From assembly GCF_900115435.1 (NCBI RefSeq), contig NZ_FOWK01000005.1, positions 1-64,000 of the forward strand: 64,000 bases of DNA. Reading direction: 5' to 3'. The notes beneath the pieces were generated by a model. That model had not been told where the DNA came from. It saw only the letters and a program-made list of their open reading frames with translations, and did not search any database. Shown here one piece after another: positions 1 through 9,191 of the stretch. Position numbers and translations under genes: made by a program. The DNA is from Prevotella sp. tf2-5 (GTDB lineage: Bacteria > Bacteroidota > Bacteroidia > Bacteroidales > Bacteroidaceae). The number at the start of each line of letters is the position of its first letter. Position 1 is the stretch's first letter.

Positions 1-395
1 CTCTCTGTCTCGTTAGTGGCATAGCCAAACATCATACCTTGGTCGCCAGCTCCCTGATTCTCGTCATCCTCACGGTCTACACCACGATTGATGTCCTCAC
101 TCTGTTCATGAATAGCCGTCAGGATACCACAGGAGTTCCCGTCAAACTGGTATTCAGCCTTCGTATAGCCGATTTTTTTGATCGTATTGCGGGCGATGGT
201 CTGTAAATCGATATACACCTCGCTACGCACCTCACCCATAATCACCACTTGTCCTGTCGTCACAAACGACTCACAGGCGACTCGGGCATGGTCGTCATAA
301 GCGAGAAACTGGTCGAGAATAGCGTCACTAATCTGGTCGGCAACCTTGTCAGGATGCCCCTCTGATACGGATTCTGATGAGAATAAATAGGACAT
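1..395 (-). CDS. metK: S-adenosylmethionine synthetase, N-terminal part
   Basis: This is the first 131 codons of methionine adenosyltransferase, which makes S-adenosylmethionine from methionine and ATP in the cytosol. The reading frame is open to the window edge, so the C-terminal two thirds lie outside. Read on the minus strand, the N-terminus carries the family motif [37 protein letters not shown] block, the conserved ATP-binding signature, follows near residue 115. The ATG at 395 is 14 bases beyond the stop of the upstream methyltransferase gene, so the two may share a transcript. No SAM riboswitch is seen in that short gap. Confidence 0.96.
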   Translation of the reverse strand, partial: MSYLFSSESVSEGHPDKVADQISDAILDQFLAYDDHARVACESFVTTGQVVIMGEVRSEVYIDLQTIARNTIKKIGYTKAEYQFDGNSCGILTAIHEQSEDINRGVDREDDENQGAGDQGMMFGYATNETE

Positions 396-409
396 ATCTT
401 TTCTTTATT

Positions 410-1231
410 TTAATTAGTTCCTCTTAATAAAACACTCTTGAGACGATGCGCAAAGAACCCCGTCTGATTAGTATAATTACAATGATAAGTATTAAGAAAA
501 GAAGAGATGACACTCAAATCATCCTTCCGATGGTATGTACAAATGGCAAAACTCACATTACCTGCGTTTGCAAACATCTGGCGACAGCCCGAAAGGGCCT
601 TTCGTTCCATACCTTCTATATCCATTTTCAAGAATAGGTTATTTTGTGGTTTGTCCTTGAAAAAGGTGTCTAACGAGACATTGTTTTCATCGTCTTTATC
701 ACTCACGAACTTTTTTATGATAGTGACCTTGTCTTTCCATGGCTCAAAAGTCTTATTTAAAGCATCTATCCAATCCTCTGAGCATTCAAAAAGATATACA
801 TGTTTCACTTGCTCGATAGCCATCAAGGACAAGATACCCTCGGCTGCACCTACATCTAAAAGGACTTTATCCTTGAATTCTTCTATATGGTCGAAATACC
901 GATGAGGCGAACGATGGTCTTGCTCCATTAATAAAGTCATGAAAAGTTTCTTAATCGCTTCATGCGTCATCTGCTTACTAAAAAAAAGCCTCTTTTTACT
1001 GTTTGGGTGTGGAAGATATACGTATGGAAGTCCTGAAGCCTTATCCTCTTCTATCTTTATTTCCATCATTTCGTACTCATGCCGAAACAGGAATAGATGA
1101 TGGGAATTGTGATAATCAATCACATACTTATAATATGGGAGACTTGCCGATTGAGGATTAAAAACCTTTGCATAATAGAAAGGTATATATCCATATATTA
1201 TTTTCTTAAAACCTTGAACAAATTTACTCAT
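410..1231 (-). CDS. FkbM family SAM-dependent methyltransferase
   Basis: A 273-residue class I methyltransferase of the FkbM type. This family O-methylates sugars or other small groups, often in surface polysaccharide loci. The SAM-binding glycine loop is at residues 125-132 (LDVGAAEG). The acidic end of strand 2 lies in YLFECSE (147-152), and the FkbM motif KMDIEGME is at 202-209. The first 100 residues are a family-variable N-terminal extension. It lies 16 bases downstream of a GT87-type gene and just upstream of metK, all on the minus strand. The acceptor cannot be told from sequence; methylation of a glycan made by the neighbouring genes is inference. Confidence 0.85.
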   Translation of the reverse strand: MSKFVQGFKKIIYGYIPFYYAKVFNPQSASLPYYKYVIDYHNSHHLFLFRHEYEMMEIKIEEDKASGLPYVYLPHPNSKKRLFFSKQMTHEAIKKLFMTLLMEQDHRSPHRYFDHIEEFKDKVLLDVGAAEGILSLMAIEQVKHVYLFECSEDWIDALNKTFEPWKDKVTIIKKFVSDKDDENNVSLDTFFKDKPQNNLFLKMDIEGMERKALSGCRQMFANAGNVSFAICTYHRKDDLSVISSFLNTYHCNYTNQTGFFAHRLKSVLLRGTN

Positions 1232-1247
1232 TTTCTATGTATTACTT

Positions 1248-2426
1248 TTAAACGTTATCATTGAAGGATATGATGGGACGATAGTCTTTCGTCAGCATCT
1301 CATAGCATAGTTTCAGCCAGATGATGGTAACAGGTAATGCCTTCAGTGCGTATGGCTGTACGAACTCTTTGCGCAGATAGGCTGGGAAGAGGTCGCTGGG
1401 CGACATGCTCGACAGGATGAAGGCGAACACCAACAGGAAGATGTCCCATCCGTTGCGCTGCCAGGGGGCTGCCGTATACCAGATGACGATACCGATGAAG
1501 GGGGTGATATAACCACTCGACTCACTGCCTGTCGAGAACAGGATGATGAACATCATCACGGAGGCAAGCAGGGTTTGACGGAAAGCCACGTATTTGTATT
1601 GTCCTATACGTAGGTAAGGGAGCGCAAACAATAGCATACCAGGCAGTATCAGCCAGAGGTTATTGAATTGCAAGCCCGTCGTGCGATGTACCATTCCTAA
1701 TAATGAGATATTCTGCATGATAGACTCTGCATTTTGAGCATTTTTGTTCATTAAAGAGATATACCACTCATGATACTGGCTGACAATATAGTCCCACCCA
1801 TGGAAGAAAGGCATAGGGGCTAAAAACATTACGACAGCCCAGAAAACCAATCCTCCAATCAACTTCCCTTTGTGTTTGGAGAAGAAGAAGAATGCCAGTC
1901 CCACGATGCTGTATGCTTTGACGAAAGTACCCAACATGATAAAGAACGCTGCCCAAAAGTCTTTCTCTTTCTCAATAAGGTAGTATGACAGCAGGATTGT
2001 GGCTGCAATGGCAATATTGAACTGTTGCATAAAGAGAGCCGTCAGCATCTCATGGGCACAGAACCACAGAATAAATAACTGTTGGTATTTCGTAAACTGC
2101 GACTTGCGAATAGCCCAATAGAGGAATAAGGTCAAGGCAATACCCCATAATAATAGCCCTATCCATTTAGGACCGATGGCAAAAGGAGCAAAGAGGAGCG
2201 AGAACAAAGGACCGTAATGGTGCATATCGCCATACTCCTCAGGATTAGGCAGATAAAGATTCCAACCCCTTACAGCATTCCAGAACGAGCCCCGGTAGAT
2301 GTTGTAGTTGTTGGCACGTGTCATCTTTGTCAGCCACATGGCAACGGGCAGTATCATCCACAGTCCGAACAGCGTACGATAGTCGCTGAAGAACGGTTTT
2401 GAAAAGAACTCTCGAATCTTATTCAT
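1248..2426 (-). CDS. GT87-type (DUF2029) polytopic membrane protein
   Basis: About 392 residues with ten or so hydrophobic segments, resembling the GT87/DUF2029 family of polyprenyl-phosphate-sugar-dependent mannosyl- or arabinosyltransferases of the inner membrane. The N-terminal region (SFWNAVRGWNLYLPNP, then GPLFSLLFAPFAIGP) has the loop pattern of the family and matches the membrane half of the fusion gene at 3595, so the two are paralogues on opposite strands. The frame could begin with GTG at 2432; ATG at 2426 is preferred. A minus-strand -7 box (TATCTTTG, 2442-2435) lies almost on the start codon, which would give a very short leader. No clear -33 box is seen. The sugar transferred is unknown. 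Confidence 0.75.
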   Translation of the reverse strand: MNKIREFFSKPFFSDYRTLFGLWMILPVAMWLTKMTRANNYNIYRGSFWNAVRGWNLYLPNPEEYGDMHHYGPLFSLLFAPFAIGPKWIGLLLWGIALTLFLYWAIRKSQFTKYQQLFILWFCAHEMLTALFMQQFNIAIAATILLSYYLIEKEKDFWAAFFIMLGTFVKAYSIVGLAFFFFSKHKGKLIGGLVFWAVVMFLAPMPFFHGWDYIVSQYHEWYISLMNKNAQNAESIMQNISLLGMVHRTTGLQFNNLWLILPGMLLFALPYLRIGQYKYVAFRQTLLASVMMFIILFSTGSESSGYITPFIGIVIWYTAAPWQRNGWDIFLLVFAFILSSMSPSDLFPAYLRKEFVQPYALKALPVTIIWLKLCYEMLTKDYRPIISFNDNV

Positions 2427-2671
2427 ACTCACTGCAAAGATACTGTTTTATTTTTTAAAAAAAAGAGTTAATAAAAGAATTTTTCTTTTCTTTTTTAACT
2501 TTTAACCAAGTCGGGATGAAATACTATACAGCAACAAATTTATTTCCTCTAACTATCGTTAATTAAAGAACCTCTAAAATTATTTTTTGGGCAATAGTGT
2601 GGTAAAAGATTTACTATTTCCTTCATAATATACATTTTTTTTGTATTTTTGCACACAAAAGAATAAAAACA

Positions 2672-3598
2672 ATGGAAATATCAGTTATCAGCCCATGTTA
2701 TGGAGCCCCTACCCTGTTGGAAGAGTTGGTGAGGCAGATAGAGGAAACGGTGAGTAAGTTGACCTCCGACTATGAGATTATCCTGGTGGAAGACCATAGT
2801 CCCGACAACAGTCGTGAGATTATCACGGAGATCTGTCGGAAGAACAAACGGGTGAAAGGAGTCTTCCTGAGTCGTAACTTCGGACAGCAGTATGCGTTGA
2901 ACGCAGGCTTCGACCTGTCGACAGGTGACTATGTGGTGACCCTCGACTGTGACTTGCAGAACCCGCCCGCCCAGATCAAAGACCTCTACGAGAAGATACA
3001 GGAGGGCTACGACATCGTGTTCGCCAGTCGGCAGAACCGTCCTGACAATTTCTTCATGACACAAGGGTCGCATCTCTTCAACAAACTGATGGGGTTCCTG
3101 ACAGACACCAAGCAGGACGAGTCGCTCGCCGAGTTCGCCATCTATCGCCGTAAGGTGATTGACGCGATGGCACAGATGGGTGACTATCGCCGCTACTACC
3201 CGTTGATGAACCAGTGGGTGGGTTTCAAGACGGCAAAGGTATTCGTCAACCATGATGAGCGGACAGACGGCAAGGAGTCGTCATACTCCATGCGCAAGCG
3301 TATCGAGCTCGCCGTGACGACAGCGGTATCCTTCAGTACCAAGTCGTTACGACTGATTGTCTACTTCGGTGTCATCATCACCCTCCTTGCCATTATCGCC
3401 GCTCTTGCCCTCGTCATCAAGACCATAGTGAGGGACACACCGGTCAGCGGTTGGGTGACATTGTTCGTCTCCATGTGGTTCATCGCAGGAATCATGATCT
3501 CTGTCATGGGCATCATCGCTGTGTATATAGGTAGCATCTTCGACGAGGTGAAGCACCGTCCTTCTTATATCATTGACGAGAAACTGAATTTCGAATGA
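2672..3598 (+). CDS. Polyprenyl-phosphate glycosyltransferase (GT2, DPM1/ArnC-like)
   Basis: A 308-residue membrane-anchored family 2 glycosyltransferase. Such enzymes move a sugar from a nucleotide to undecaprenyl phosphate on the cytosolic face, supplying the donor that GT-C enzymes such as GT87 use. The GT-A nucleotide-binding site is VEDHSPDNS (39-47), and the metal-binding DxD is DCD within LDCDLQNPP (91-99). Two C-terminal membrane helices lie at about 228-250 and 262-288. The stop overlaps the start of the next gene by ATGA, so they are translationally coupled, which fits a donor-maker and a donor-user. A TATTTTTG -7 box is at 2644-2651. Confidence 0.88.
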   Translation: MEISVISPCYGAPTLLEELVRQIEETVSKLTSDYEIILVEDHSPDNSREIITEICRKNKRVKGVFLSRNFGQQYALNAGFDLSTGDYVVTLDCDLQNPPAQIKDLYEKIQEGYDIVFASRQNRPDNFFMTQGSHLFNKLMGFLTDTKQDESLAEFAIYRRKVIDAMAQMGDYRRYYPLMNQWVGFKTAKVFVNHDERTDGKESSYSMRKRIELAVTTAVSFSTKSLRLIVYFGVIITLLAIIAALALVIKTIVRDTPVSGWVTLFVSMWFIAGIMISVMGIIAVYIGSIFDEVKHRPSYIIDEKLNFE

Positions 3599-5496
3599 CT
3601 AAAAAAATTTTCTCGAATAAGTATTTCTGGTGGGGCTTAGGACTACTGGTCGTCCTCATCGCCACCTCTGTGGAGGTGTTCCGCGGACGTAACACCAACT
3701 ATTTCGACTACCAGGACTCCACCCGTATGTTCTGGGAGGGACTCTCGCCCTATAACCTGGAATATGCCCAGGCACACCAGATCTATTTCCTCTACTCCCC
3801 TGTGTTCAGCGTCCTCTTCGCCCCTATCTTCTACCTGCCGTGGTGGTTGGGACCCTATGTGTGGAACATCGGCAACTACACCTTGTTCTCACTAGCCATC
3901 AAATGGTTGCCGCAACAACTTGACAAATATAAGCTGTATATCTTCGTATTCCTATTGTCGGTAGTGTTGCAAACCGTCTTCTGCTACCAGCATAATATCA
4001 TTGTCGCCTATATCTACCTCTTCGCCTTTATCCTGCTGGAGCGAGGCAAGGGCTTCTGGGCGGTGTTCCTCATCATGCTCTCTGCCACGACGAAGATCTA
4101 CGGGGCTGCCGAGCTTGCCATCCTGTTCTGTTATCCGAAGACCCTTCGTAGCTTCGGCTATGCCATCCTCTGCGGAGCCTTCTTCCTGCTATTGCCCGCT
4201 GTCAACACCAACTTCGACAATGTCTTCGTGCTCTATCAGCAGATGTTCGACATGATAGCCTCCCATCACAGCGACTCCGACTATATCGGCATCCTCTTTG
4301 CCGTAGGTCTCAAACCCTTCCTGCTGCCCAACTACCGTATGGCGCAGGTCGTGGTATTAGCGATATTGGCAGTACTCTTCTTCTGGCGGTACAAAAGATG
4401 GAGCGATTTCCGCTTCCGTGTACAGGCTCTGGGCGTATTGAGCGGTTTTATGATCCTCTTCAGCGACTGTCCGGAGACCCACACCTATATCATCTGTCTG
4501 CCTTTCTACGTCATGGCGTTCTGGTTGCAGCCCAAGCGCAACTGGATAGACTGGACCCTGTTCTGGTCGCTGGTCGTCAACTACATGATTCTCCCAACGG
4601 ACGTGCTCTGTCCCGCATGGTTGCATAACTTCATCCACCGCACCTTCTGGCTGGATGTCTATACCTATTTCTTCTGCTGGCTCAGAATGATCTGGTGGGC
4701 AGTGGGACCTGACAGATGTCTGATGGATGATGTAAGATGTGAGAAGGTTGAGTTAAAAGTTATACTGCCTTTGCTGATGCTGTTGCTGCCATTAGGCACA
4801 CAGGCACAGTCCAAGTCGAACCTGCGTATCTTAAAAGTGAAAGGTGTCACTTACAAGATGCGACTTGTCGAGGGCGGTCGTTTTATGATGGGAGCCTTGC
4901 CACAGGACACCCTTGCCGATGCTGACGAGGTAAGACACCAAGAAACTGTCGGTGACTACTATATCGGAGAGACAGAGGTGACCCAAGCCCTGTGGGAAGT
5001 GGTGATGCACAAGAACCGCTCCAAGCAGAAAGGTGCCGATATGCCTGTGGAATATGTGACCTACGAGCAGATCCAGGAATTCATCGTACGACTCAACAAA
5101 ATGAGTGGCAGGCATTTCCGACTGCCGACAGAGGCAGAATGGGAATATGCCGCACGAGGAGGACGCCAGTCGAAAGGTTATCTCTATGCTGGCAGCAACA
5201 ACCCCGATGAGGTCGCTTATACGCTGACCCACGACTTTGACGACCATCATAAACGGGTGGCACAACTCAAGCCCAACGAGCTGGGACTCTATGATATGTC
5301 TGGTAACGTGTGGGAGTTCTGTGAGGACTGGTACCGTAAGACACCAACGGGTAAGCCCTCTGGCAATTTCCATGTGATGCGGGGAGGCTCCTACGACTGT
5401 GACGCACGTTACAGCAGGGTTACCAACCGTTTTATGTACGACGTACGTCGCAGAAGGATGGAAGTAGGATTCAGATTAGTCATGGAGGTGAGATAA
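3595..5496 (+). CDS. GT87-type membrane domain fused to a SUMF1/FGE-like domain
   Basis: A 633-residue composite protein. Residues 1-372 are a polytopic GT87-like membrane domain (family loop MFWEGLSPYN, then SPVFSVLFAPIFYLP), paralogous to the gene at 1248. Residues 423-633 are a formylglycine-generating-enzyme-like fold: RLVEGGRFMMG, RLPTEAEWEYAARGG, GLYDMSGNVWEFCEDW, RGGSYD, VGFRLV. Between them, residues 388-405 (KVILPLLMLLLPLGTQAQ) look exactly like a signal peptide. This suggests that two neighbouring genes became one frame. Only one of the two cysteines of true formylglycine-generating enzymes is visible (SYDCDARYSR), so a structural or binding role is likelier than sulfatase activation. 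The seam is coded by a heptamer repeat tract (4715-4756). Confidence 0.8.
   Translation: MTKKIFSNKYFWWGLGLLVVLIATSVEVFRGRNTNYFDYQDSTRMFWEGLSPYNLEYAQAHQIYFLYSPVFSVLFAPIFYLPWWLGPYVWNIGNYTLFSLAIKWLPQQLDKYKLYIFVFLLSVVLQTVFCYQHNIIVAYIYLFAFILLERGKGFWAVFLIMLSATTKIYGAAELAILFCYPKTLRSFGYAILCGAFFLLLPAVNTNFDNVFVLYQQMFDMIASHHSDSDYIGILFAVGLKPFLLPNYRMAQVVVLAILAVLFFWRYKRWSDFRFRVQALGVLSGFMILFSDCPETHTYIICLPFYVMAFWLQPKRNWIDWTLFWSLVVNYMILPTDVLCPAWLHNFIHRTFWLDVYTYFFCWLRMIWWAVGPDRCLMDDVRCEKVELKVILPLLMLLLPLGTQAQSKSNLRILKVKGVTYKMRLVEGGRFMMGALPQDTLADADEVRHQETVGDYYIGETEVTQALWEVVMHKNRSKQKGADMPVEYVTYEQIQEFIVRLNKMSGRHFRLPTEAEWEYAARGGRQSKGYLYAGSNNPDEVAYTLTHDFDDHHKRVAQLKPNELGLYDMSGNVWEFCEDWYRKTPTGKPSGNFHVMRGGSYDCDARYSRVTNRFMYDVRRRRMEVGFRLVMEVR
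4715..4756 (+). repeat. Heptamer tract H1 (GATGTAA type)
   Basis: Six consecutive 7-base units: GATGTCT, GATGGAT, GATGTAA, GATGTGA, GAAGGTT, GAGTTAA. It is coding, giving MDDVRCEKVELK, and sits between the membrane domain and the internal signal-like segment of the fusion gene. A change of one unit would shift the frame and split the two halves. Confidence 0.85.
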
Positions 5497-6492
5497 ATGA
5501 AAACACAACGCTCGACAAAGATCCAGAACCTGTCCTTCTTCATGATGCTTGCCATCGTATGGACACACTCCCGGCTACCCAAGTGGGAGATGGTACCCGA
5601 CTATTTTCACCAACTCTCCATCTTCAATGAGATCGGACAGGATGCCGTAGCGCCTTTCTTCCTGATTACGGGATTCTTGTTCTTCCGCAACTTCCATATG
5701 GGCAACTATCTGGAAAAACTGAAAACAAGATTCCACTCACTCGTCATCCCTTATGTCATCTGGAATATCCTCGGGGCATGCGCATGGTTCCTGCTCATCT
5801 ATTATACCGGTGAGCGGTATATCAGCAACAACTACTCTTTCGACTCCCTCACAGAAGTGATAGGAAACATCTTCGCCTGCAAATATACGGTCTTGTGGTA
5901 CGTGGGTGTCATCATCGTCTATGCGATAGCGGCTCCCGTCTTCTACTATCTGGCACGTGACCTGCGTATAGCAGTCACCTCCGTCATCATTTTCCTTATC
6001 ATCGGTATCGCCTTCCACCATCCGTTTGCCAGTCCCTTGGTATGGATGTCTATCTATATGATGGGAGCATTATTAGGAATCCACTATAACGACTATCTAT
6101 TCAAGGCACAACCCTTATGGGTTACCCTGCTGGCACTGGTATGCTTCCCTGTCACCGTCTATCTCAGTCATCAGCACGACACGATGCTGATGGTCAATCT
6201 AAGACAATGGTCGTCCGTCTTCTTCTATATCGGGATCTATGACCTCCTCGACAAAGTCATGCATTTCGGCTCCCACAGAATATACAGGTATTCCTTCTTC
6301 CTTTATGCCACCCACTATTTCTTCGTCCATGTGTTACAAAGATATGTGATTGTCAACACAGGAAGTACGTTCGGGTGCTGGGTGGCGTACCTTGTTATTC
6401 CCCTTGTGGTGGTCGTCTTTTGCGTGTCGTTAGCCTACTTCCTTGATGAGAAGATACACAAGTTATACGCTTTGCTCACAGGTGACCGCTAA
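5497..6492 (+). CDS. Acyltransferase 3 family membrane protein
   Basis: A 331-residue inner-membrane acyltransferase with about ten transmembrane helices. Family members O-acetylate or otherwise acylate surface sugars. The N-terminal NLSFFMMLAIVWTHS is the usual first helix with its conserved histidine, followed by DAVAPFFLITGFLFFRNF, the typical second helix. It begins directly after the stop of the fusion gene (TAAATG), so it is the third gene of a GT2, GT87-SUMF1, acyltransferase operon. Its stop lies three bases from the stop of the convergent gene. A role in decorating the lipopolysaccharide or capsule assembled here is inference. Confidence 0.85.
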   Translation: MKTQRSTKIQNLSFFMMLAIVWTHSRLPKWEMVPDYFHQLSIFNEIGQDAVAPFFLITGFLFFRNFHMGNYLEKLKTRFHSLVIPYVIWNILGACAWFLLIYYTGERYISNNYSFDSLTEVIGNIFACKYTVLWYVGVIIVYAIAAPVFYYLARDLRIAVTSVIIFLIIGIAFHHPFASPLVWMSIYMMGALLGIHYNDYLFKAQPLWVTLLALVCFPVTVYLSHQHDTMLMVNLRQWSSVFFYIGIYDLLDKVMHFGSHRIYRYSFFLYATHYFFVHVLQRYVIVNTGSTFGCWVAYLVIPLVVVVFCVSLAYFLDEKIHKLYALLTGDR

Positions 6493-6495
6493 TTC

Positions 6496-7320
6496 CTATT
6501 TATTCATGTAATCAGGAAAGGTCACCGACCAGCGCGAGCCTTTCCACTGACGACAAAGTGTCTCGTAGTCAGCAAGTCTCGTATAACGCAACGTTTTCTG
6601 TAACCAAGGACGTCTGACTTTCTCCTTGACGAAGTTGCCATATAGCTCAAACTCCGAGAAACCCGCATGACTATGACGGTCATAGTTCTCAAGGATGGTC
6701 TTGACCCACTCCTCGCCCCCTAATGTCTGATGTAACGCCTCCAGCTGTTCTTTGTCAAACAACATCTTATGGTCGACATACGACAGGGTATCCAGAGGCA
6801 GGTCAGGTATCAGGCGATGGATATTGTCATAGTAAGGCTGGTGCTCCTCATAACTCATATAGAAGACCGTCTTATTCTCTTTTGTCAAGAACACATGCGG
6901 ATGAATCAGCACATGGTCGGCGTCAATACAAAGATAATGCTGACAAGTACCTACCTTACCGCTTAATTTTACCAGTTGCTGAAACAACCAGCCGCTGCGG
7001 TCCCTGACCTCACCCTTCTCGCTGATATACTGGATATCCAACTCATTAGGACTGAATCCGAAGATAGTGGTCTCGTCGACGAACTGCAGACGGTGCTCCT
7101 TACAGAAGTCCAGGATCTCCTGCTGGGCTGGTGCCACGATATAGATCTCCTGGATAGGATGAGCCACACATTTCCTGACGCCCTCCAGACAAAGGGGCAG
7201 GATATGAAGGTCTTTGGCAATGATAGGTATCACCACGTCAATGGGTTCCTTGGAAGGTTCCAGATCAGGAAACCACCACCATGAGAACAAACGGTATCTT
7301 ATCTTACGGAGCTGGGACAT
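6496..7320 (-). CDS. DUF6492-like putative glycosyltransferase
   Basis: A 274-residue soluble protein. The N-terminal IDVVIPIIAKDLHILPLCL has the look of a GT-A-type first strand. A DxD-like CIDADHVLIHP, the usual metal and nucleotide-sugar site, is near residues 131-141. Aromatic-rich stretches follow (YMSYEEHQPYYDNIHRL), then SHAGFSEFELYGNF, which resembles the acceptor-side motif of DUF6492 proteins. It is the last gene of a minus-strand operon with the GT11- and GT90-like genes and starts two bases after the GT11 stop. Assignment as a glycosyltransferase rests on the fold pattern and neighbours; donor and acceptor are unknown. Confidence 0.65.
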   Translation of the reverse strand: MSQLRKIRYRLFSWWWFPDLEPSKEPIDVVIPIIAKDLHILPLCLEGVRKCVAHPIQEIYIVAPAQQEILDFCKEHRLQFVDETTIFGFSPNELDIQYISEKGEVRDRSGWLFQQLVKLSGKVGTCQHYLCIDADHVLIHPHVFLTKENKTVFYMSYEEHQPYYDNIHRLIPDLPLDTLSYVDHKMLFDKEQLEALHQTLGGEEWVKTILENYDRHSHAGFSEFELYGNFVKEKVRRPWLQKTLRYTRLADYETLCRQWKGSRWSVTFPDYMNK

Positions 7321-7322
7321 AT

Positions 7323-8165
7323 CTACACCATATTCTGAAACCAGTAAGCAAAAAGTTTGAAACCCTCCTTTGTCATTTGTGACGCGTCAGCAGTATCCAT
7401 GCGATAAAGGGGGATGTCCCGATACATCGCGGCGACTAAGGAGAAAGTGCTGGGAGGACCTATCAGATAGTCACACTCGGAGAGCATAAACAGGTCTTCC
7501 GGGGCACTTCCCTGAAGATGATGGATGACCACCTGAGGACAAAGCTGCTGGAAGTCTGTCGCAGACACCTCCGGGTCGTTCGTAGAGAGATAGACATGAA
7601 CTCTCTGGTCTGGATGCATCTCCGCAAAACGGTTGATATGTGCCGCATAGACCGCATTGTCGAAATAGAACTGTCCGTCACGCCACTCGGCATAGTCACC
7701 ACGACGGATATGGACACCCAATCTTAGAGTTGACAGTTGAGAGTTGAGAGTTGAGAGTTTTTCTACCTCCTGCATTTTTGTTTTGACAGGAGTCGTGTAT
7801 GGCTCGTCCAACGTGAAGAGGTCGCAGATCTCATCCCTGTATTTCAAGAACAAGTCGTAGTAACGCACGAACCAGCCACTGACGACGATATGCCTGTGTC
7901 TGAGCATCTTACGCTCCAACGCCTCACGGTCGCAGTCTCTCCTTTTGAAACTGGCTGTGGGCAGGACCTTGAGAGCGGCAAGGTATTTCGCCAGCAGATA
8001 CCAGCCAAAACCCGTCAGGTTCGTATGACAGATTTTGAAATATTGGTATTTGTAACTGAAACGCATAGAGATGACCTTACGACCATGCTCCTTGCCCCAT
8101 GCATAGACATGGGCATACTGCAACAGGTTGTTGCACATCTGGGACTTGTCTCTTGCGAATATCAT
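7323..8165 (-). CDS. GT11-like alpha-1,2-fucosyltransferase family protein
   Basis: A 280-residue protein with the HxRRGDY motif at 152-158 (HIRRGDY), which binds GDP-fucose in GT11 and related fucosyltransferases. A later block, CDYLIGPPSTFSLVAAMYR, matches motif III of GT11. The usual N-terminal GGLGNQ loop is degenerate here (DKSQMCNNLLQYAHVY). Residues 136-148 (KLSTLNSQLSTLR), just before the catalytic motif, are coded by a heptamer tract and look like an inserted linker. The start overlaps the upstream GT90-like stop by ATGA. Fucosylation of a surface glycan is the likely job. A fucosidase and a fucose-isomerase-like gene lie elsewhere in the window but are not linked. Confidence 0.75.
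   Translation of the reverse strand: MIFARDKSQMCNNLLQYAHVYAWGKEHGRKVISMRFSYKYQYFKICHTNLTGFGWYLLAKYLAALKVLPTASFKRRDCDREALERKMLRHRHIVVSGWFVRYYDLFLKYRDEICDLFTLDEPYTTPVKTKMQEVEKLSTLNSQLSTLRLGVHIRRGDYAEWRDGQFYFDNAVYAAHINRFAEMHPDQRVHVYLSTNDPEVSATDFQQLCPQVVIHHLQGSAPEDLFMLSECDYLIGPPSTFSLVAAMYRDIPLYRMDTADASQMTKEGFKLFAYWFQNMV
7726..7760. repeat. Heptamer tract H2 (AGAGTTG type)
   Basis: Five 7-base units on the plus strand: AGAGTTG, ACAGTTG, AGAGTTG, AGAGTTG, AGAGTTT. It is in frame inside the GT11-like gene on the other strand, where it encodes the STLNSQLSTL linker directly before the donor-binding motif. Confidence 0.9.
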
Positions 8166-9172
8166 AGGGCAGCGTTTGTTACATCGAAATACTTCTTCAA
8201 GACCAGAAGGGAGATGAGTCGCTCACTCTTGGGGTCCATAAACTGAGCCACGAACTCATGGGCATGCTGGATGATCGTCTCTGCCTCTTCCGGGTGTTGG
8301 ATATAGTAGGTCAGGCGTTCCTCCAAATCGGAGAAATCGGGTTTCACTTCTATATAATGATAGTTGGGAATCAGTGTCCCCTCCATAAACCAGGTCTCAC
8401 AGGTCAGACGGGGGGTAACGGCTATCGAGTTGGACGACATCACCCATTTGAGATTAGAGGCGACATCATTGCCCTCAAGGGACATCACGAACTTATAGTC
8501 CAGATGCTCCCCTATCGTCATCTTCTCTCGTTGCCATTCCGGATGACCATCAATAGAGTCGATAGAGGCGGCATCCACAAGGGGGTGCCCGTACCAACGG
8601 TTCATAAAGGCGACCCTGTTGGGCTTGACATTCCCATCCTTGGGGTTACCCACATCCCCGCGGAATATCGTCATGTCTCGTTTCTCACGCCAAGGTTTGG
8701 GATCGTTGACAAACAGGAAATGCCGCACCTTGTTAAGATTCAGCACCACAGAGCATTGGTTGTGATCCCCTATGGGACGACTCTTCAAAATGGTGGGTAA
8801 CGCTTGTAGGTCTGCGACATCACCTGGTTTCAGGATCCAGCGAAGACGCTGGTCGAAATAGCGTGCTGTATCCATCGCGTCGAAATAATACACCTTGGGT
8901 TGGATGACAGACTGGTCCTTGAGACTGACTGCCGTCTTGTTGAATCCCTCATGGTCATAGGATGTCTCGGGAGTCAGCTTGCAATAATAGTCGACCCTCC
9001 GCAGGATCTCCTCCTTGTCATCACGCGACTGTAACTGTTTCAGTTTGCTCCCCAGCAAGCGGCGGGTGACCCATCCGGGAACACATTGCCGTATATATGC
9101 CTTTATAAAGAACTTCACCTTGCTGTTCTTTCCACTATGGAGCAAATAATATATCTTGCGCTTCTTCGACAT
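8162..9172 (-). CDS. GT90 (CAP10-like) glycosyltransferase
   Basis: A 336-residue enzyme resembling family 90 glycosyltransferases, which in bacteria are annotated as LPS-modifying (LpsA-like) proteins. Visible blocks are MTIFRGDVGNP, RVAFMNRWYGHPLVDAA, LDYKFVMSLEGNDVASNLKW and the C-terminal SNSIAVTPRLTCETWFMEG, the typical nucleotide-sugar side of the family. The frame is open back to 9250, but a near-perfect minus-strand promoter (-33 TTTG 9223-9220, -7 TATTTTTG 9199-9192) lies inside that extension, so translation must begin at the ATG at 9172. It is the first gene of an operon with the GT11-like and DUF6492-like genes. Confidence 0.8.
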   Translation of the reverse strand: MSKKRKIYYLLHSGKNSKVKFFIKAYIRQCVPGWVTRRLLGSKLKQLQSRDDKEEILRRVDYYCKLTPETSYDHEGFNKTAVSLKDQSVIQPKVYYFDAMDTARYFDQRLRWILKPGDVADLQALPTILKSRPIGDHNQCSVVLNLNKVRHFLFVNDPKPWREKRDMTIFRGDVGNPKDGNVKPNRVAFMNRWYGHPLVDAASIDSIDGHPEWQREKMTIGEHLDYKFVMSLEGNDVASNLKWVMSSNSIAVTPRLTCETWFMEGTLIPNYHYIEVKPDFSDLEERLTYYIQHPEEAETIIQHAHEFVAQFMDPKSERLISLLVLKKYFDVTNAAL

Positions 9173-9191
9173 GCCTATGAACTTATGGATG

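Noticed and set aside
396-409. SAM riboswitch before metK
   Set aside because: Only 14 bases separate it from the upstream gene, and no conserved stem structure is visible.
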